Assembly (NCBI GenBank): GCA_032622095.1 | Contig: CP136065.1 | Span: forward strand, 55,857,949-55,921,948 | Direction: 5' to 3' | DNA from: Siphonodentalium dalli | Taxonomy: Eukaryota; Mollusca; Scaphopoda; Gadilida; Siphonodentaliidae | Length of the DNA stretch: 64,000 nt | Shown here: piece by piece, positions 24,395 to 36,387 of the stretch | Layout of the letters: each line of letters begins with the position of its first letter | How positions within the stretch are numbered: the first letter of the stretch is position 1 | Notes under the pieces: generated by a model | Told to the model about the DNA's origin: nothing | Databases searched by the model: none | What the model saw: the letters and a program-made list of their open reading frames with translations, nothing else | Made by a program: the position numbers and the translations under genes

Positions 24395-24755
24395 CCTACT
24401 ATATTAATTGATAGAAGCCTTTCCGGACAGGGGTCTTCAGTTCATATTAATTGATAGAAGCCTTTCCGGACAAGGGGTCTTCAGTTCATATTAATTTATA
24501 CCTACTATATTAATTGATAGAAGCCTTTCCGGACAAGGGGTCTTCAGTTCATATTAATTTATACCTACTATATTAATTGATAGAAGCCTTTCCGGACAGG
24601 GGTCTTCAGTTCATATTAATTGATAGAAGCCTTTCCGGACAGGGGTCTTCAGTTCATATTAATTGATAGAAGCCTTTCCGGACAGGGGTCTTCAGTTCAT
24701 ATTAATTGATAGAAGCCTTTCCGGACAGGGGTCTTCAGTTCATATTAATTTTATA
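24395..24755. repeat. Satellite, 42-43-bp unit, 7 copies
   Basis: Unit TTGATAGAAGCCTTTCCGGA + CAGGGGTCTTCAGTTCATATTAA. Copies begin near 24409, 24451, 24513, 24577, 24619, 24663 and 24706. Two longer units (about 63 bp) contain an extra TTATACCTACTATATTAA. Copies are almost identical, so recent. Confidence 0.95.
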
Positions 24756-24782
24756 CCCGCGCAACTATTTCAAATTTGTTAT

Positions 24783-25182
24783 TTAACCCTTTACCCAACA
24801 AACCGGCCAAAACCGCCCAAATAAAGCTTCAACAGCCCAAAATATCTTCGGTCTGTCTCAATAGAACCATACAAATATGGATATCATTGGAACCGGCTCA
24901 TTGACCACATTGTGATGGTTACAGTTATGCCCTGTGCCAATGCATTCTCTTATATATGCGAGTCGACCATAGGTCGCCTCGCATATATAAGAGAATGCAT
25001 TGGCCTAAAAAAAATCTTTTTTTAACACTTTTTACCATTTTTTCTTACATTCTTTAACAATTTTATAATTTTTAATGTGTTAAGCCAATGCATTCTCTTA
25101 TATATGCGAGGCGACCTATGGTCGACTCGCATATATAAGAGAATGCATTGGCACGGGGCCGTTCGGTTGGGTAAAGGGTTAA
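24783..25182. mobile_element. F1 TTAA element, 400 bp, copy A
   Basis: Begins TTAACCCTTTACCCAACAAA and ends GTTCGGTTGGGTAAAGGGTTAA-like, with TTAA at each border. Inside are two ~70-bp palindromes (24937-25005 and 25084-25153; CCAATGCATTCTCTTATATA, central GTCGACCATAGGTCG) separated by a T-rich spacer with TTCTTACATTCTTTAACAAT. No coding capacity; non-autonomous piggyBac-like by its borders. Confidence 0.9.
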
Positions 25183-25679
25183 AGAGATAATCCATCTTTA
25201 ATTGAAAATCTGGGGTATATCATTGTGACACTGGCACGGCTTCCATTTTCAACGACTCGGGAATTTCCGATTTCAGAGCGAAGAGGAAATAGCCGATTGA
25301 TTCAGAATAATACGACTTCCATTTCAACGACGTCAATTTACGATTTCAAAGATAAGAATGGCACGACTTCGTGTGTGGTGGTTCAATTTCGTGATAGTTT
25401 CGACCTAATCGGTTCAGGAATAGCACGATCTTTTCGTGCGCATGTCTGCGAATGACCCTCTGACTGACTTTAAAATAAAAATTAATTGCGTGGGTTTCCA
25501 AGATTCGGTATTCAATGCTATTGTGTTCTCTTTGTCCCACAAAGACTCGCCCTCCGCACGCGTCGGTGTTCCACCCGGTGAACGTCGCTTTCCTTGGATA
25601 CGGATTCCGGAAACGGACGCAACGATGTCTAATACCTACGCATATCATCCCCACCTAACGAAGTTATAGAGGGGTATAC

Positions 25680-26345
25680 TGCAATCATCTTGTCAGTCCG
25701 TCTTCCGTCCGCCCGTCCGTCCGCCCATGGACGCAGCATTGTGCCAGATTGTATTCCTTCGTTTTCAGTCAATGTTTATTTAAACTTGGCACAGACAAAC
25801 TTGAATTAATGACCCTGGAGATATTCCATAATTGTAAGCGACGCAAAGCAAAATCGCTCACAAAGTCATGTCAGGAAGATAATTTTGAATTCGATGTGCT
25901 CTTCAATTTGCAGTCAGTGAAGTTCCTCCAGGATTGGAGAGATACTGTTGAATTTCATGGTCCTAGTGATGAGTCTGTCTGCGCTGTTTTGTACTATATT
26001 CAGGGGGGGGTCGGAAAAAAAATTCTGGTTGTTTTCCTTTCGACCCTTGTTGGGACCCATCCACCCTCGCGTACAATTTTTTTTCAGTTTTTGGCAGTTT
26101 TGTCCATACCATTTTTGGACACCCACCCCCCTTTTAACACTAAAATAGAGATTTGCGGGGGAAATTCACTGTAAACAGCTGTATATGTGTATATTATTTG
26201 TCATGGATGTTAACATTGACATGTAAATAGGAACGAGTCATTTTGGGGTCATTCGGCCAAAAAAACATGGCTGCCAGCGTCCATCTTGGATTTCAAAATT
26301 CAATCCATTAGCATGGGCTACAGGCTATACTGTTTGTCTGATCAT
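25680..26345. repeat. Dispersed repeat with GTCCGTCCG run and ATGGCTGCC module
   Basis: Contains CCGTCCGCCCGTCCGTCCGC (about 25707-25726) and at 26220-26345 the AACATGGCTGCCAGCG / CATCTTGGATTTC module shared with 23.96-24.38 kb. A 49-bp segment at 25817-25865 (GTAAGCGACGCAAAGCAAAA) is inverted at 26944-26992. The 141-codon frame across it contains no domain I recognise. Confidence 0.55.
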
Positions 26346-26739
26346 CATGAATTTTTTCATTTATGTTAATATTGACATTCTAAGGTGTTTTAAGCCAAAC
26401 ATTGCAAAAACAGTCAAAAAGACTTGCAGGAAAAAAAAAATTCAGTTGCGGAAAAAATTGTTTGTTTGTCCCAACGAACACCCACCCACCCCAGCATATG
26501 TGACCGGAAAAAAATCCACAGCCCCCCCCCCCCCCCGCTATATTGAGAATTTTTGTTTACAAGCAGCAAACTGCTGCAACAGTCCAGTCTGGTTCTCACA
26601 AATCCATGGACGAGTGGTTCCGTCGTTTTCCGGTCTCTCACGTTTAGGATTCTGGCGATATTTCTCAAATACTCTGCAGATTTGCGTGCACGTCTGCCGA
26701 CAATCCACCGCCCATGAGGTATTCCAGATTCTAGATCAT

Positions 26740-27250
26740 GCCATGAATCTCTACTCTACGCCCGTAGAGATCATATTCCACCAGTACAAAACCTTGGAAC
26801 TTTTTGAAGTTTTGACAGGGAACCTTATAAAGTCGAAAAAATAACGCGGGGAATATATTTCTTAGGTATTATCTGTTCTTTCATAATGTAATTCACTATA
26901 GGTGAAGGTCCTAATATAACTCGAAATTTCACTATTTAAGTGGCTTTGTGAGCGATTTTGCTTCGCGTCGCTTACAATTATAGAATTTCTCCTAGGCAAT
27001 TAATTAAATGTTTATGGCGATATAGGCTCAGAAAAATCACAGAAAAGCATGCAATTTAGAGTTGGGACCTTCCCATTTAGTGAAGTACATTCTTAAGGAA
27101 CAGATAATTACTAAGGAATATATTCCCCTCGTTATGTTTCCGACTTTATAAGGTTCCCTGTCAAACCTTCAAAAAGTTCCAAGGTTTTGTACTGGTGGAA
27201 TATGATCTCTACGGGCGTTAGCCATAGTATAGATTCATGACATGATCTAC
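26740..27250. repeat. Large imperfect inverted repeat, ~190-bp arms
   Basis: Left arm about 26740-26935 (ATCATATTCCACCAGTACAA, ACAGGGAACCTTATAAAGTC) is mirrored by about 27060-27245 (GACTTTATAAGGTTCCCTGT, TTGTACTGGTGGAATATGAT). Because both arms carry the same former coding stretch, translation of each gives EIIFHQYKTLELFE. Two opposed copies of one element, one attached to LINE sequence. Confidence 0.8.
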
Positions 27251-27422
27251 CCAGATTCCTAACCGCGGCAGACGGGGAAACGATGCTTTCGTCAAACACC
27301 ATATCAGATTGAGTCAATTTACATAACTGCTTTGGAGTACCAATATATAACAATTCAGTCTTATCAGAGTTCAATTATAGCATGTTCTGTGCAATCCACT
27401 CCATTCGACCATGCACGTCACC
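27249..27422 (-). pseudogene. Non-LTR retrotransposon reverse transcriptase fragment
   Basis: The minus-strand translation reads NSDKTELLYIGTPKQL followed at normal distance by SPSAAVRNLG. These are typical of the CR1/L2-like LINE reverse transcriptase thumb region (LN.DKTE.L.IG and VRNLG). Upstream, WIAQNML is followed by an in-frame stop, and only about 58 codons survive, so it is a dead fragment. It ends where the inverted repeat begins. Confidence 0.75.
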
Positions 27423-28049
27423 TAATTGAAGAACATATACAAATATTCTGAAAAATCAAAAGATATTTGAATTTATACTACACGTTTAGCGATGTCTGTT
27501 GGCAAATCACTGTAACAGTTCTGTTTACATAGCATTGGTTTCAACACGCGAAAGTATGCTGTTGGAGAAATATCAATAATGGATATGAGAACAACGTTTA
27601 TCTATTTCTCTTAGTGGTGATATTTTTACAAACTTATATATTTTCCCACATTTACCCACTGCGAGTGCCTTGGATACCGTTGAAACGACCCGTAATCTAC
27701 ATGTCTCGAATTTGATATGGTAATTTCTATTTTTGTCACATTCCCATATACTAATATACATACTTTATATACTAAAACCAGACTAACCGAAGTCATAGAA
27801 ACTCAGTAACTCTTATCTTGTATGTTCCACACATACACTGTAAGTGACAGGAAACGCTCTTTTTTATTACCAAATCTGGAAAAGAGTAACACGGGACGCT
27901 GTGTAATATTCCACTCTGAAGAAATTGAAAGTGCCAATGACACTATAACTCAACTTGGGAAGGATGATAAAGAATAAGGAAAGCCAAAAGTTACAGTAAA
28001 GGTTTTGTAGTGTGTTGATGAAATTATTTTCATTTCAAACATTTCACCA

Positions 28050-29060
28050 ATAAATGCGGGCTGCATGATGTGCAGATGGATTCAAATTTGAAATTCAAGA
28101 TGGCTGCTGGCAGCCATATTTTATAACGAATTTCAGAAAGAATCGATGGCTACAATCTATAGGGGTCACCCCGAAGATCTATGTTAAGTTTAGTGAAGAC
28201 TGGATGAGGGGTGTGGCCTGTAGGGTGTGCTAATTAAAGGATTTAGTCAGGCAAAGAATACAATCAAAGATGGCAATTGGCAGCCATGTTTTTAACGAAT
28301 ATCGGAAATAATCGATAATTCCCATCTAGAGGTAACCCCGAAGACCCATATAGAGTCATGCGAAGTGTAAAATCCAAAATGGCCGCTGGCAGCCATGGTT
28401 TTCTACGAATTTCGGGAAAACATTCGATGGCTCCCATCCAGAAGTCACCATAAAGATCCATATAAAGTTTGGTGATGATCGGATGAGGGATGTGGTCTGA
28501 ATGGTGTGCCAAAGGATTTAGAGTATTATACAAGATGGCTGCCGGCGACCATGTTTTTTTTTATCGAATTTCGGAAATAATCGATGGCTCCCATCTTGAG
28601 GTCACACCCAGAAGACCCAACTGAAGTTTCGTGGCGATCAGATGATGAATGTGGTCAGCAGGGTGAGCCTAGGAATTAGTCACGCAAAGAGTAAAGTTCA
28701 AGATGGCTGCTTATGTTTTTCACCGAAAATTGCTAAAAAAATATTGACAGCTCCCATCTAGATGTGATCCTAAACATACATGTCATTTTTCAAAACATTT
28801 CTCAAATAAATGCGGACTGCAGGGTGTTCCGATGGATTGAAATCCAAAATGGCTGCCGGTGCCATGTTTTTTTAAACGAATTTCGAGGAAAAAAAATGCA
28901 TCTAGAGGTCACCCCGAAGTTCCTTATGAAGTTTGGTGATGGTCTGATGAGGGGTGTGGGCTTTAGGGTGAGCCAAAGGAAATTGTTGACGGACGCACGG
29001 ACTGACAGACGGACCGAAGACGGACGACAACCCATGGCAATAGTTCATTATTTTCAAAGT
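28050..29060. repeat. Tandem array of ~110-180-bp modules, ~6 copies
   Basis: Each module has AAGATGGCTGCYGGCAGCCAT, CGAATTTCGGAAATAATCGA, GGTCACCCCGAAGA and GATGAGGGGTGTGG. Starts lie near 28089, 28267, 28376, 28534, 28699 and 28847, ending in GACGGACGCACGGACTGACA. The ATGGCYGCYGGCRGCCAT core is itself palindromic. Short frames inside are artefacts. Confidence 0.8.
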
Positions 29061-29264
29061 AAAGTTGAGCTATAAAGGAAATGCGATTAATTAAACAAAT
29101 TTACTAGAATAGTCATGCGGAGAGCAGCTTAGTTGTGCATGTAACCTCTTGATAATGTCAAGATTTGGAGGGCGTTTTAGTGTCCGTATCCACAGCTGTT
29201 GGAGACTGTTCTGGCAATGTTTGGTCCCATATATAGCAAGCCTCAAAATATGGTGCAGGACATT

Positions 29265-29560
29265 ATTTGCAGAATGAGGCCCCCAAAGGGTGGATTTATT
29301 GACACTACCCCCCCCCCCACAACGGTCTAGCATTTATCCTCTGGGGACCTATGGCTATATTATAATTCTACTTAGGAATCATTTTCACTGGAAAGTATCT
29401 TTATTACCAAATTAACATGTTTTTTAGTTAACTTTTTGTCTTTTTTAGTTTAATTTCTATACAATATATCACAATCGTCAACATCTGGGAACTTAAACTG
29501 AATCTAGGTCCCCCTCGAGGTCCCCCATAGCCGATGAGGCCATTCAGACGGATGTGTATT
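29265..29560. repeat. Dispersed hairpin repeat, copy 3
   Basis: GCAGAATGAGGCCCCCAAAG, a poly-C run, TTTATCCTCTGGGGACCT, then GGAAAGTATCTTTAT and GGGAACTTAAACTGAATCTA. Colinear with 14456-14780. Confidence 0.65.
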
Positions 29561-30558
29561 TAGTATACGTTTATACGGCACCGGCCAATCGACTCCGTGA
29601 CGTTTAAGCATTTTGATGGTAAATTTTCTCGCTCAATCGAGGAAGTGCGCTTTTTTGTTTTGCTTGACTGTTCCGAGATGGTTGCCAAAATGGCAATCAC
29701 ATGCTGGAATGTTATGCCGTCGGTAGATTTAACAATATATTTTCATACAGATTCGTTGTATTTTGGATAATTGAAGTCAGAAAGATATCAAATATGATAT
29801 TAATTTAAGATGACAGCCAATTTTGCGTGCATTATAAACATCGTAAATTGAATCGAAATCGAATATTGATTTAAGCAAAGTGTGGGTAAAAGTTGTATAT
29901 TCTCGACGCATCTCTGGTTCGTGAGTGGAAATATTAGTATTGTTGGGCGAATGAACATGTTGTTATACCTATAGAAGAATTGTTCTAGTAAGTCGATTTC
30001 CACGGACACCACGGTTGTTTGTGCTCCCCGCAATTGAAGCCTTACAATGCGCATGGCTAACAGTGTAACCCAGATGCCATTGAGGTGAAAATGTGTATGA
30101 CCGACTTGTGGAGTGACTTGGTCACTTGTGAGGTCCACCTCAAAAGTTATGATTTTTAAATGACTATAAATTGTATTCCTGAACATCAGATGGACATTTT
30201 GATTTTCACCTCACAAGTAAAAATTTGTCCATTCCAGATAGACACAATCATCCAATCAGATTCATGTATTATCCTTGATTCGCAAATGTGTTTTCTATTT
30301 TGTGACATCATTCGAGCCAATCAGTGAGGGTTAACATCTGGGGTGCACCACGTGTAGCAACACCTCTTCAGAATTGTGTGTCACCAGTTTTGACCCAGAT
30401 AAAAAAATCATGTTTTTTTTTATACTAATTCCATAACTAAATTGAAATCTCAATGTATTTTACTTATTTACAAGAAAGTTATCGCACAACATTAAATTTA
30501 ACTTGCATCCCATTACTTCCTGGACAGTTGACGCCGCAATCCGGGTGGGTGTCGGCAG
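29561..30558. other. No gene recognised
   Basis: A minus frame of 128 codons (29800-30186) resembles no family known to me. I see no splice-bounded coding signal. Confidence 0.35.
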
Positions 30559-31012
30559 TTAACCCTTTACCCAACAAAACGGCCAAAATAAAGCTTCAAC
30601 AGCCTAAAATATCTTGGGTCTGTCTCAATAGAACCATACAAATATGGATATTATTGGAACCGGTTCATTGACCACATTGTGATGGTTACAGTTATGCCCT
30701 GTGCCAATGCATTCTCTTATATATGCGAGTCGACCATAGGTCGCCTCGCATATATAAGAGAATGCATTGGCCTAAAAAAATCTTTTTTAAATACTTTTTA
30801 CCATTTTTTCTTACATTCTTTAACAATTTAAAAAAAAATCTTACATTTTTTAACCATTTTTATAATATTTTTCTACATTCTTTGACAATTTTATCATTTT
30901 TAATATGTGTTAAGCCAATGCAGTCTCTTATATATGCGATGCGACCTATGGTCGACTAGCATATATAAGAGAATGCATTGGCACAGGGCCGTTCTGTTGG
31001 GTAAAGGGTTAA
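30559..31012. mobile_element. F1 TTAA element, 454 bp, copy B
   Basis: TTAACCCTTTACCCAACAAA ... GTTGGGTAAAGGGTTAA. Same two palindromes as copy A; longer because the T-rich spacer (TTCTTACATTCTTTAACAAT) is expanded to extra units. Confidence 0.9.
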
Positions 31013-31585
31013 TATGAGGTGGCATCACAGTCACAAGTCTATCTACAGGGATATCACCTGATACAGCTCCAATCTAAGATGCCACAGAAAGCATGACAAA
31101 ATACGTGACACATCACGATAGTAGCGAATCCACTGAATAGACTGTACAGATGTTGATTTTCACCGGACTGGTCATTCTCACACATATACCCTACAGTCCT
31201 ATTTCGCTACATTCTCATCTCATAAGAAAATTAATCTCCCACTATACCCCCCCCCCCCCCTCACCCACACAGTTACAATGTTGAACACACCTGACTGCCT
31301 TTGGGTAGAAATTTCTCTTGTAAAGATATTGTATGGGCGAGGTGATAATTAGATTGGTAGCAGTCTCTTTGAAAAGCCGACGAAAATCCTTTATCGGATG
31401 TACGTCTCTAGAAGTGTCCATAACATTTCATTTCTACGACGACGCGGCTTTTCCAACATGACGTAATAAACCGTTTCCAAATATGGAGTGCATTCCTGGC
31501 GTAGTAAATGTTTGTAAGAATCGTAGTATTTAGAAATAGTTATAAATACAACTAGATGCGAAAGAATAATAAGTCATGAATATTG

Positions 31586-31985
31586 TTAACCCTTTACCCA
31601 ACAGAACGCCCAGAAACGCCCAAATGAAGCTTCAACAGCCTAAATTATCTTGGGTCTGTCTCAATAAAACCATACAAATATGGATATCATTGGAACCGGC
31701 TCATTGACCACATTGTGATAGTTACAGTTATGCCCTGTGCCAATGCATTCTCTTATATATGCGAGTCGACCATAGGTCGCCTCGCATATATAAGAAAATG
31801 CATTGGCCTAAAAAAAATCTTTTTTTAACACTTTTTACCATTTTTTCTTACATGCTTTATCAATTTTATAATTTTTAATGTGTTAAGCCAATGCATTCTC
31901 TTATATATGCGAGGCGACCTATGGTCGACTCGCATATATACGAGAATGCATTGGCACATGGCCCTTCTGTTGTGTAAAGGGTTAA
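31586..31985. mobile_element. F1 TTAA element, 400 bp, copy C
   Basis: TTAACCCTTTACCCAACAGA ... CTTCTGTTGTGTAAAGGGTTAA-type right end. Same structure as copy A and only about 570 bp downstream of copy B in the same orientation. Confidence 0.9.
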
Positions 31986-32043
31986 CTGATAAAAAAAAAC
32001 TCGAAGATCATGTCTCCTATATTGCGATGAGTAAAATGAATTA

Positions 32044-32150
32044 TTGATATATATGGTCTGTATTATGGATATATATGGTCTGTATTATTGATATATATGG
32101 TCTGTATTATGGATATATATGGTCTGTATTATTGATATATATGGTCTGTA
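32044..32150. repeat. Minisatellite, 22-bp unit, ~5 copies
   Basis: Unit TGATATATATGGTCTGTATT with alternating TTATTG and TTATGG junctions. Confidence 0.95.
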
Positions 32151-33868
32151 CTCAGTTTTCCAACAATAGTTGAATTTGACAATGCATAGGAAAATTGTCA
32201 TCGCGTCATTGACCTCTGATCTCTGACGTGATCTGCTTTGCCATAAGCCAATGAAATCGCGAGCAGTTTGCGCCACTCTCCAACGAAATGAGGGAATCCC
32301 TTCAATACAGAACCTAATTTTAATAGAGAGTTATAGAGACGTACATCCGATATAGGATTTTCGTCGGCTTTTAACAAGAGACTGGATTGGGTAGGTGGAT
32401 GAAATCACATAAACTGTTTTTGGTTTTTTGTCATCTTTTATTCTTGACATGTGAGACATGGCATTTATGACATTTTGATGATATCTTTAATGAGATGATA
32501 TTCTCTGTGGCAAACTTGATAACGACAATGACAAATGTAAATTACATAAAGTGGCGACATATCGCAATGCATGAATACTGATAATTAGTGTGCAAATTGT
32601 GGAGTCATTTATAAATATTAAGCAAGTATATAGCACTTTACATTCGAGACGCACAAAACGAATAAACTCTGGCAATGTGAATGATGAAAACGATTAACAC
32701 AATCTCAACGGATTGCGCAGCGCAGACATCTACAATGTGTCATATATACTGGCCTGGCACGTTGCTTGAGTTCTAATGGAGTCGTTCAATATATATTCTC
32801 AAACACATACTGTTCACGATCTGCAAATTTTCATAACCTCTCTATTGGAGATCAAATCTGGAATCGTGTGCATGCAATTCAGTCGTCCAGTTGTGCGGAG
32901 AAGCATAATGTTGTGTCCGTATACCATTTAGTTTGGACCTTTGGTCCAGCTGTGGGGAGTAATTTTTTTTAAATCAGTGATATAGTACGAGACATGTGTA
33001 TATTTAAAGTGAAATACAACTCTGGGAATAAATGATTAGAGTTGACCCTTCTATAGGAAATGCAAGTGAGACAAAGCTGTCATAACAAGTGAAAATAGAA
33101 CTAAGATTTCACCCCCATTTCTCTCAGGCCCCAGCCACGAAATATGCAGTGGGACCAAGACAAGACGTTTTGCTTTTGGGACACAATCTAATACACGGAA
33201 GAAAATATTGTGCATACATCTTAATTGATTGGTAGCGTGCATGTTGATCCGTGATGACTAGAGGACGAAACCCCAGTACCAGTTATTAACAACCCGTTAC
33301 TGCGCGAGCGTGCACGGCGGCTGAATATATATACTTATAGAATATCTATATAAGTATCTTAAATAAATCTTAGACACCTTTAGCATAATGAACTACTGCT
33401 GATAAAAATTACGAATAGCTAATATAGTAGTTGTAAATTTTTAGGATGGTCCAAAAACAGTTTCGCAGAATTGACGACTACGAGTCGGTTTGTGAGAAAA
33501 TAGGGCCTTTCAAACTTCTTGCAACTCGCAGTAAGGTGATATAGTTTTTTTTGTGGTGATTATTTTGTACTTTAACGTGTTATTATCAGGTCATAGTTAG
33601 TGGTACGCTTGATGATTGAATGAAAAACTCGCGTGTCCAGCTTTGGCTTCTCTGATCGTAACTACTGATAAGGCAACACGACAACTGATAGAAAGAACAC
33701 AAATTCTAGTGACGTAGTACCCAATTAGTCATTCTTACCAGCAGTAGTTCATTATGATAATCATGCAAATCTACCAATCCGTTGAATGTTTGAGGATGGG
33801 TCCATTACTATGTATTCTCTACAATCTTAACAACCTAATCACAGACTGTCAAGTGGTCTTTAGTTTCG
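32151..33868. other. No gene recognised
   Basis: A few frames of 60-70 codons, none with family features. No clear repeat. Confidence 0.35.
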
Positions 33869-34194
33869 CTAAAAGGGTTACTGTACACTAAATTATGTGA
33901 CCATCTCCTTTTATAGCCAACAGAAGATAGACAAAAAATTAATGAATTTATGAACATGGATTAGTGTAAAATACACTCGTGTGCGCTACATGAACGATGC
34001 AAACAACATGGTAATTATAATGAAAATGAATTCATGAGTCATATTCATTTTCATTATACCATGTTGTTTGCATCGTTCGTAGAGTACATGAGTGTATTTT
34101 GCACTCATCCATGGCTCAAGTTAATTCATGTGTTGCATATATTCTGTTGAGTATAAATGTAGGTGGCCGAATTTAGGGTACAGCACCCCTTTAA
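33869..34194. mobile_element. F4-related palindromic TTAA element
   Basis: Left end CTAAAAGGGTTACTGTACAC, right end GGGTACAGCACCCCTTTAA. The core (33964-34106) is a long palindrome: GAACGATGCAAACAACATGG with ATTATAATGAAAATGAA, then its complement. Ends resemble F4. Confidence 0.8.
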
Positions 34195-35016
34195 CACAAT
34201 GTATTTTAGCTGAAAACTAAAGACTGAACTCATCCATTAACTTGTTCCACCAATTAGTTTGCTTGCATTAGTTAACGAAAAACTTGGCCATGGAAGTCAG
34301 AATCGAAACTCTATTTCATCATAGATCGGAACCAGACTGTTACACGCCATAGTGAAAAATCTCAATCTGTCCATTATCGAGTCCCCGCCCCGAGTTCTGG
34401 GGTCAGTACTATAAAATTTATATGCGTCAAATTATAGATTTAAAGGAGTCCGTGTACAATACAAGTCAATGTTGCTGAAATGGTCACTGTCATCCCCTTT
34501 CGTTCAGTTAGGTACCCAGCTTTTTCATTTTCAGTTGGGTACCCAGGTTTTGTAAAATTTACATATGGGTACCAGGCTTTATGAAATCTCACACAGAGCG
34601 TGATTTAATTAGTGATTGCTGTCAGTTGATTGCGAAATGAACCTGTTAAATTTGTGAATACTTGTTTATATGATATATATTCGTCACGATGGTTGAAAAT
34701 AATATCGGAGCGGACATGTAGGTAAGTGCTGGGTACCCATCTGAACGAAAGGGGTTGACAGTGACAATTTCAGCGTCAATGGTTCATAACAATGTGACCT
34801 TTCTATTGCTCTTATATTTATGATGTGTGAAGATACAGAAATAATAGAGAAATTCCGCTTGTAGCTTATGACGTGTAGCTTGTAAAGTAAATGACAAAAC
34901 ATCATAGTGCACACAACAGAACGCAATCAAATTAGGGAACATCTGGTTACACCTACTTCGAAGACTACTATGTGCATCACGATGGTGAATGGATAACTCT
35001 TTAGAAGTTGCGGAGT

Positions 35017-35274
35017 TTAACCCTTTCACAGCGGGAGCTGTGCTAGTGCAGCATTAAATCATATGTGCCATGCATTATCTTATATATGCGAGTCTCACGT
35101 CGCGCGTAGAAGAGATTGCACTGGCATACAAGGTCATAGTAAATATTGTTAGGCCATGGCATTCAATTGTATACGCAATGCTCCCTATGGGAGACTGGTA
35201 TACAATAGTATGCGAGAATTCATTGACACAGGGTTTTCGAAACAGTTCAGGAAGCTCCAGACATGGAAGGTTAA
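35017..35274. mobile_element. F2 TTAA element, 258 bp
   Basis: TTAACCCTTTCACAGCGGGA ... GGAAGCTCCAGACATGGAAGGTTAA-type end. Contains a decayed family palindrome (ATTATCTTATATATGCGAGT) and a second near 35150-35230. Confidence 0.8.
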
Positions 35275-35499
35275 AGAACTGTTAGCAATCGGTTGAGTTA
35301 TAAATTCGAAACGCCAATCACGGAAATCATTTCTATTATATCGAACTCTGATCAATCTCACATCCAGAAGAAAGAATGTACATGATTGGTCATTTTACGA
35401 CAATGGCAATTTAATGTTTACAAGCTACATGTACAAGCCACAAATGGAACCTATCTACTAACAATAAGAAAGCATATATTCGAGCAATTTTTTTTACTC

Positions 35500-35872
35500 C
35501 TGGTCCTGCTAATGTGTTATGATGTTGGTAGGTCCCTCAGAACTGCCAATTTGGGCCATTTTGTTTGTAAAATATTCAAGCTCATAATATTTAAATAATG
35601 ACACTTTGGGTAGTTGCAAACCGGCCATATAATAATCAAAATGGTAATTACTATCGAGCAGCCATGATTAAACTATTTAAAATATATATTTTCATGCATG
35701 TTTCATGTAGACAGTAGTTTTATTTTTCTAAAATCGCTTGTAGTAGTGCCAATCACCGCAGAATGACAAGTTTAGAAAAAATAACGACACATGTTCTTAA
35801 GATCATCGTTTTGGCCAATCAGCACCATAGCAATTCAGCAGGACTTATCAGCATCATATCAAATTAGCCGGA
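35500..35872. mobile_element. Relative of the 11.7-12.2 kb hairpin MITE
   Basis: Ends GGTCCTGCTAATGTGTTATG and CATAGCAATTCAGCAGGACT. Inside it shares AAAATATATATTTTCATGCA-like and AAAAAATAACGAC words with the 12-kb copy. Only one end unit is present here, so no minisatellite has formed. Confidence 0.65.
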
Positions 35873-35924
35873 CCATTTAATCAGGGGTGGATTATTGTAC
35901 TCAAAATGTTACTATCGTTGAAGG

Positions 35925-36141
35925 TACAGTAATGCCCTAAATAATGGACTCCTTAACCACAACAGAATTATGGGTAACTTTTCAGGATTTAGTCGGAAAT
36001 ATGGCTTGTTGCCATTCATAGGAAAGCTCTCACAGAGAGCTTTCCGATAAATGGCAACAAGCCACATTTCCGACTAAATCCTGAAAAGTTACCCATAATT
36101 CTGCTGTGGTTAAGGAGTCGATTATTTATGGCATTACTATA
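35925..36141. mobile_element. 217-bp palindromic MITE, copy 2
   Basis: Same length as 12639-12855. Left TACAGTAATGCCCTAAATAA, centre GAAAGCTCTCACAGAGAGCT, right end GGCATTACTATA. The arms remain almost perfectly complementary. Confidence 0.9.
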
Positions 36142-36387
36142 CGCATGTACTGTAGAAGTTTTATAGTACTGACACCTTGTCTCCGAATTTGCTGAACGTT
36201 TCAGGCCATGTCGTGCCATTTTAACAAGTAATCTTATGTACACATGGAACTCTCGTCACTTGTGGATATCGATGACTCTTCCAAAAATAACTTATAAATT
36301 ATAAATACAGCATATTTACAACAATGGTGGATAATAGAGGACTCAGATCGACTCATGGTTCACATTTCCCTTTAGTTCACACACCTG

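Noticed and set aside
25749-26174. 141-codon plus frame
   Set aside because: Crosses a dispersed repeat and poly-C/poly-T runs; no domain visible.
28050-29060. Repeated short frames containing KMAA-like peptides
   Set aside because: They arise from tandem ATGGCYGCYGGC modules with stops between; not protein repeats.
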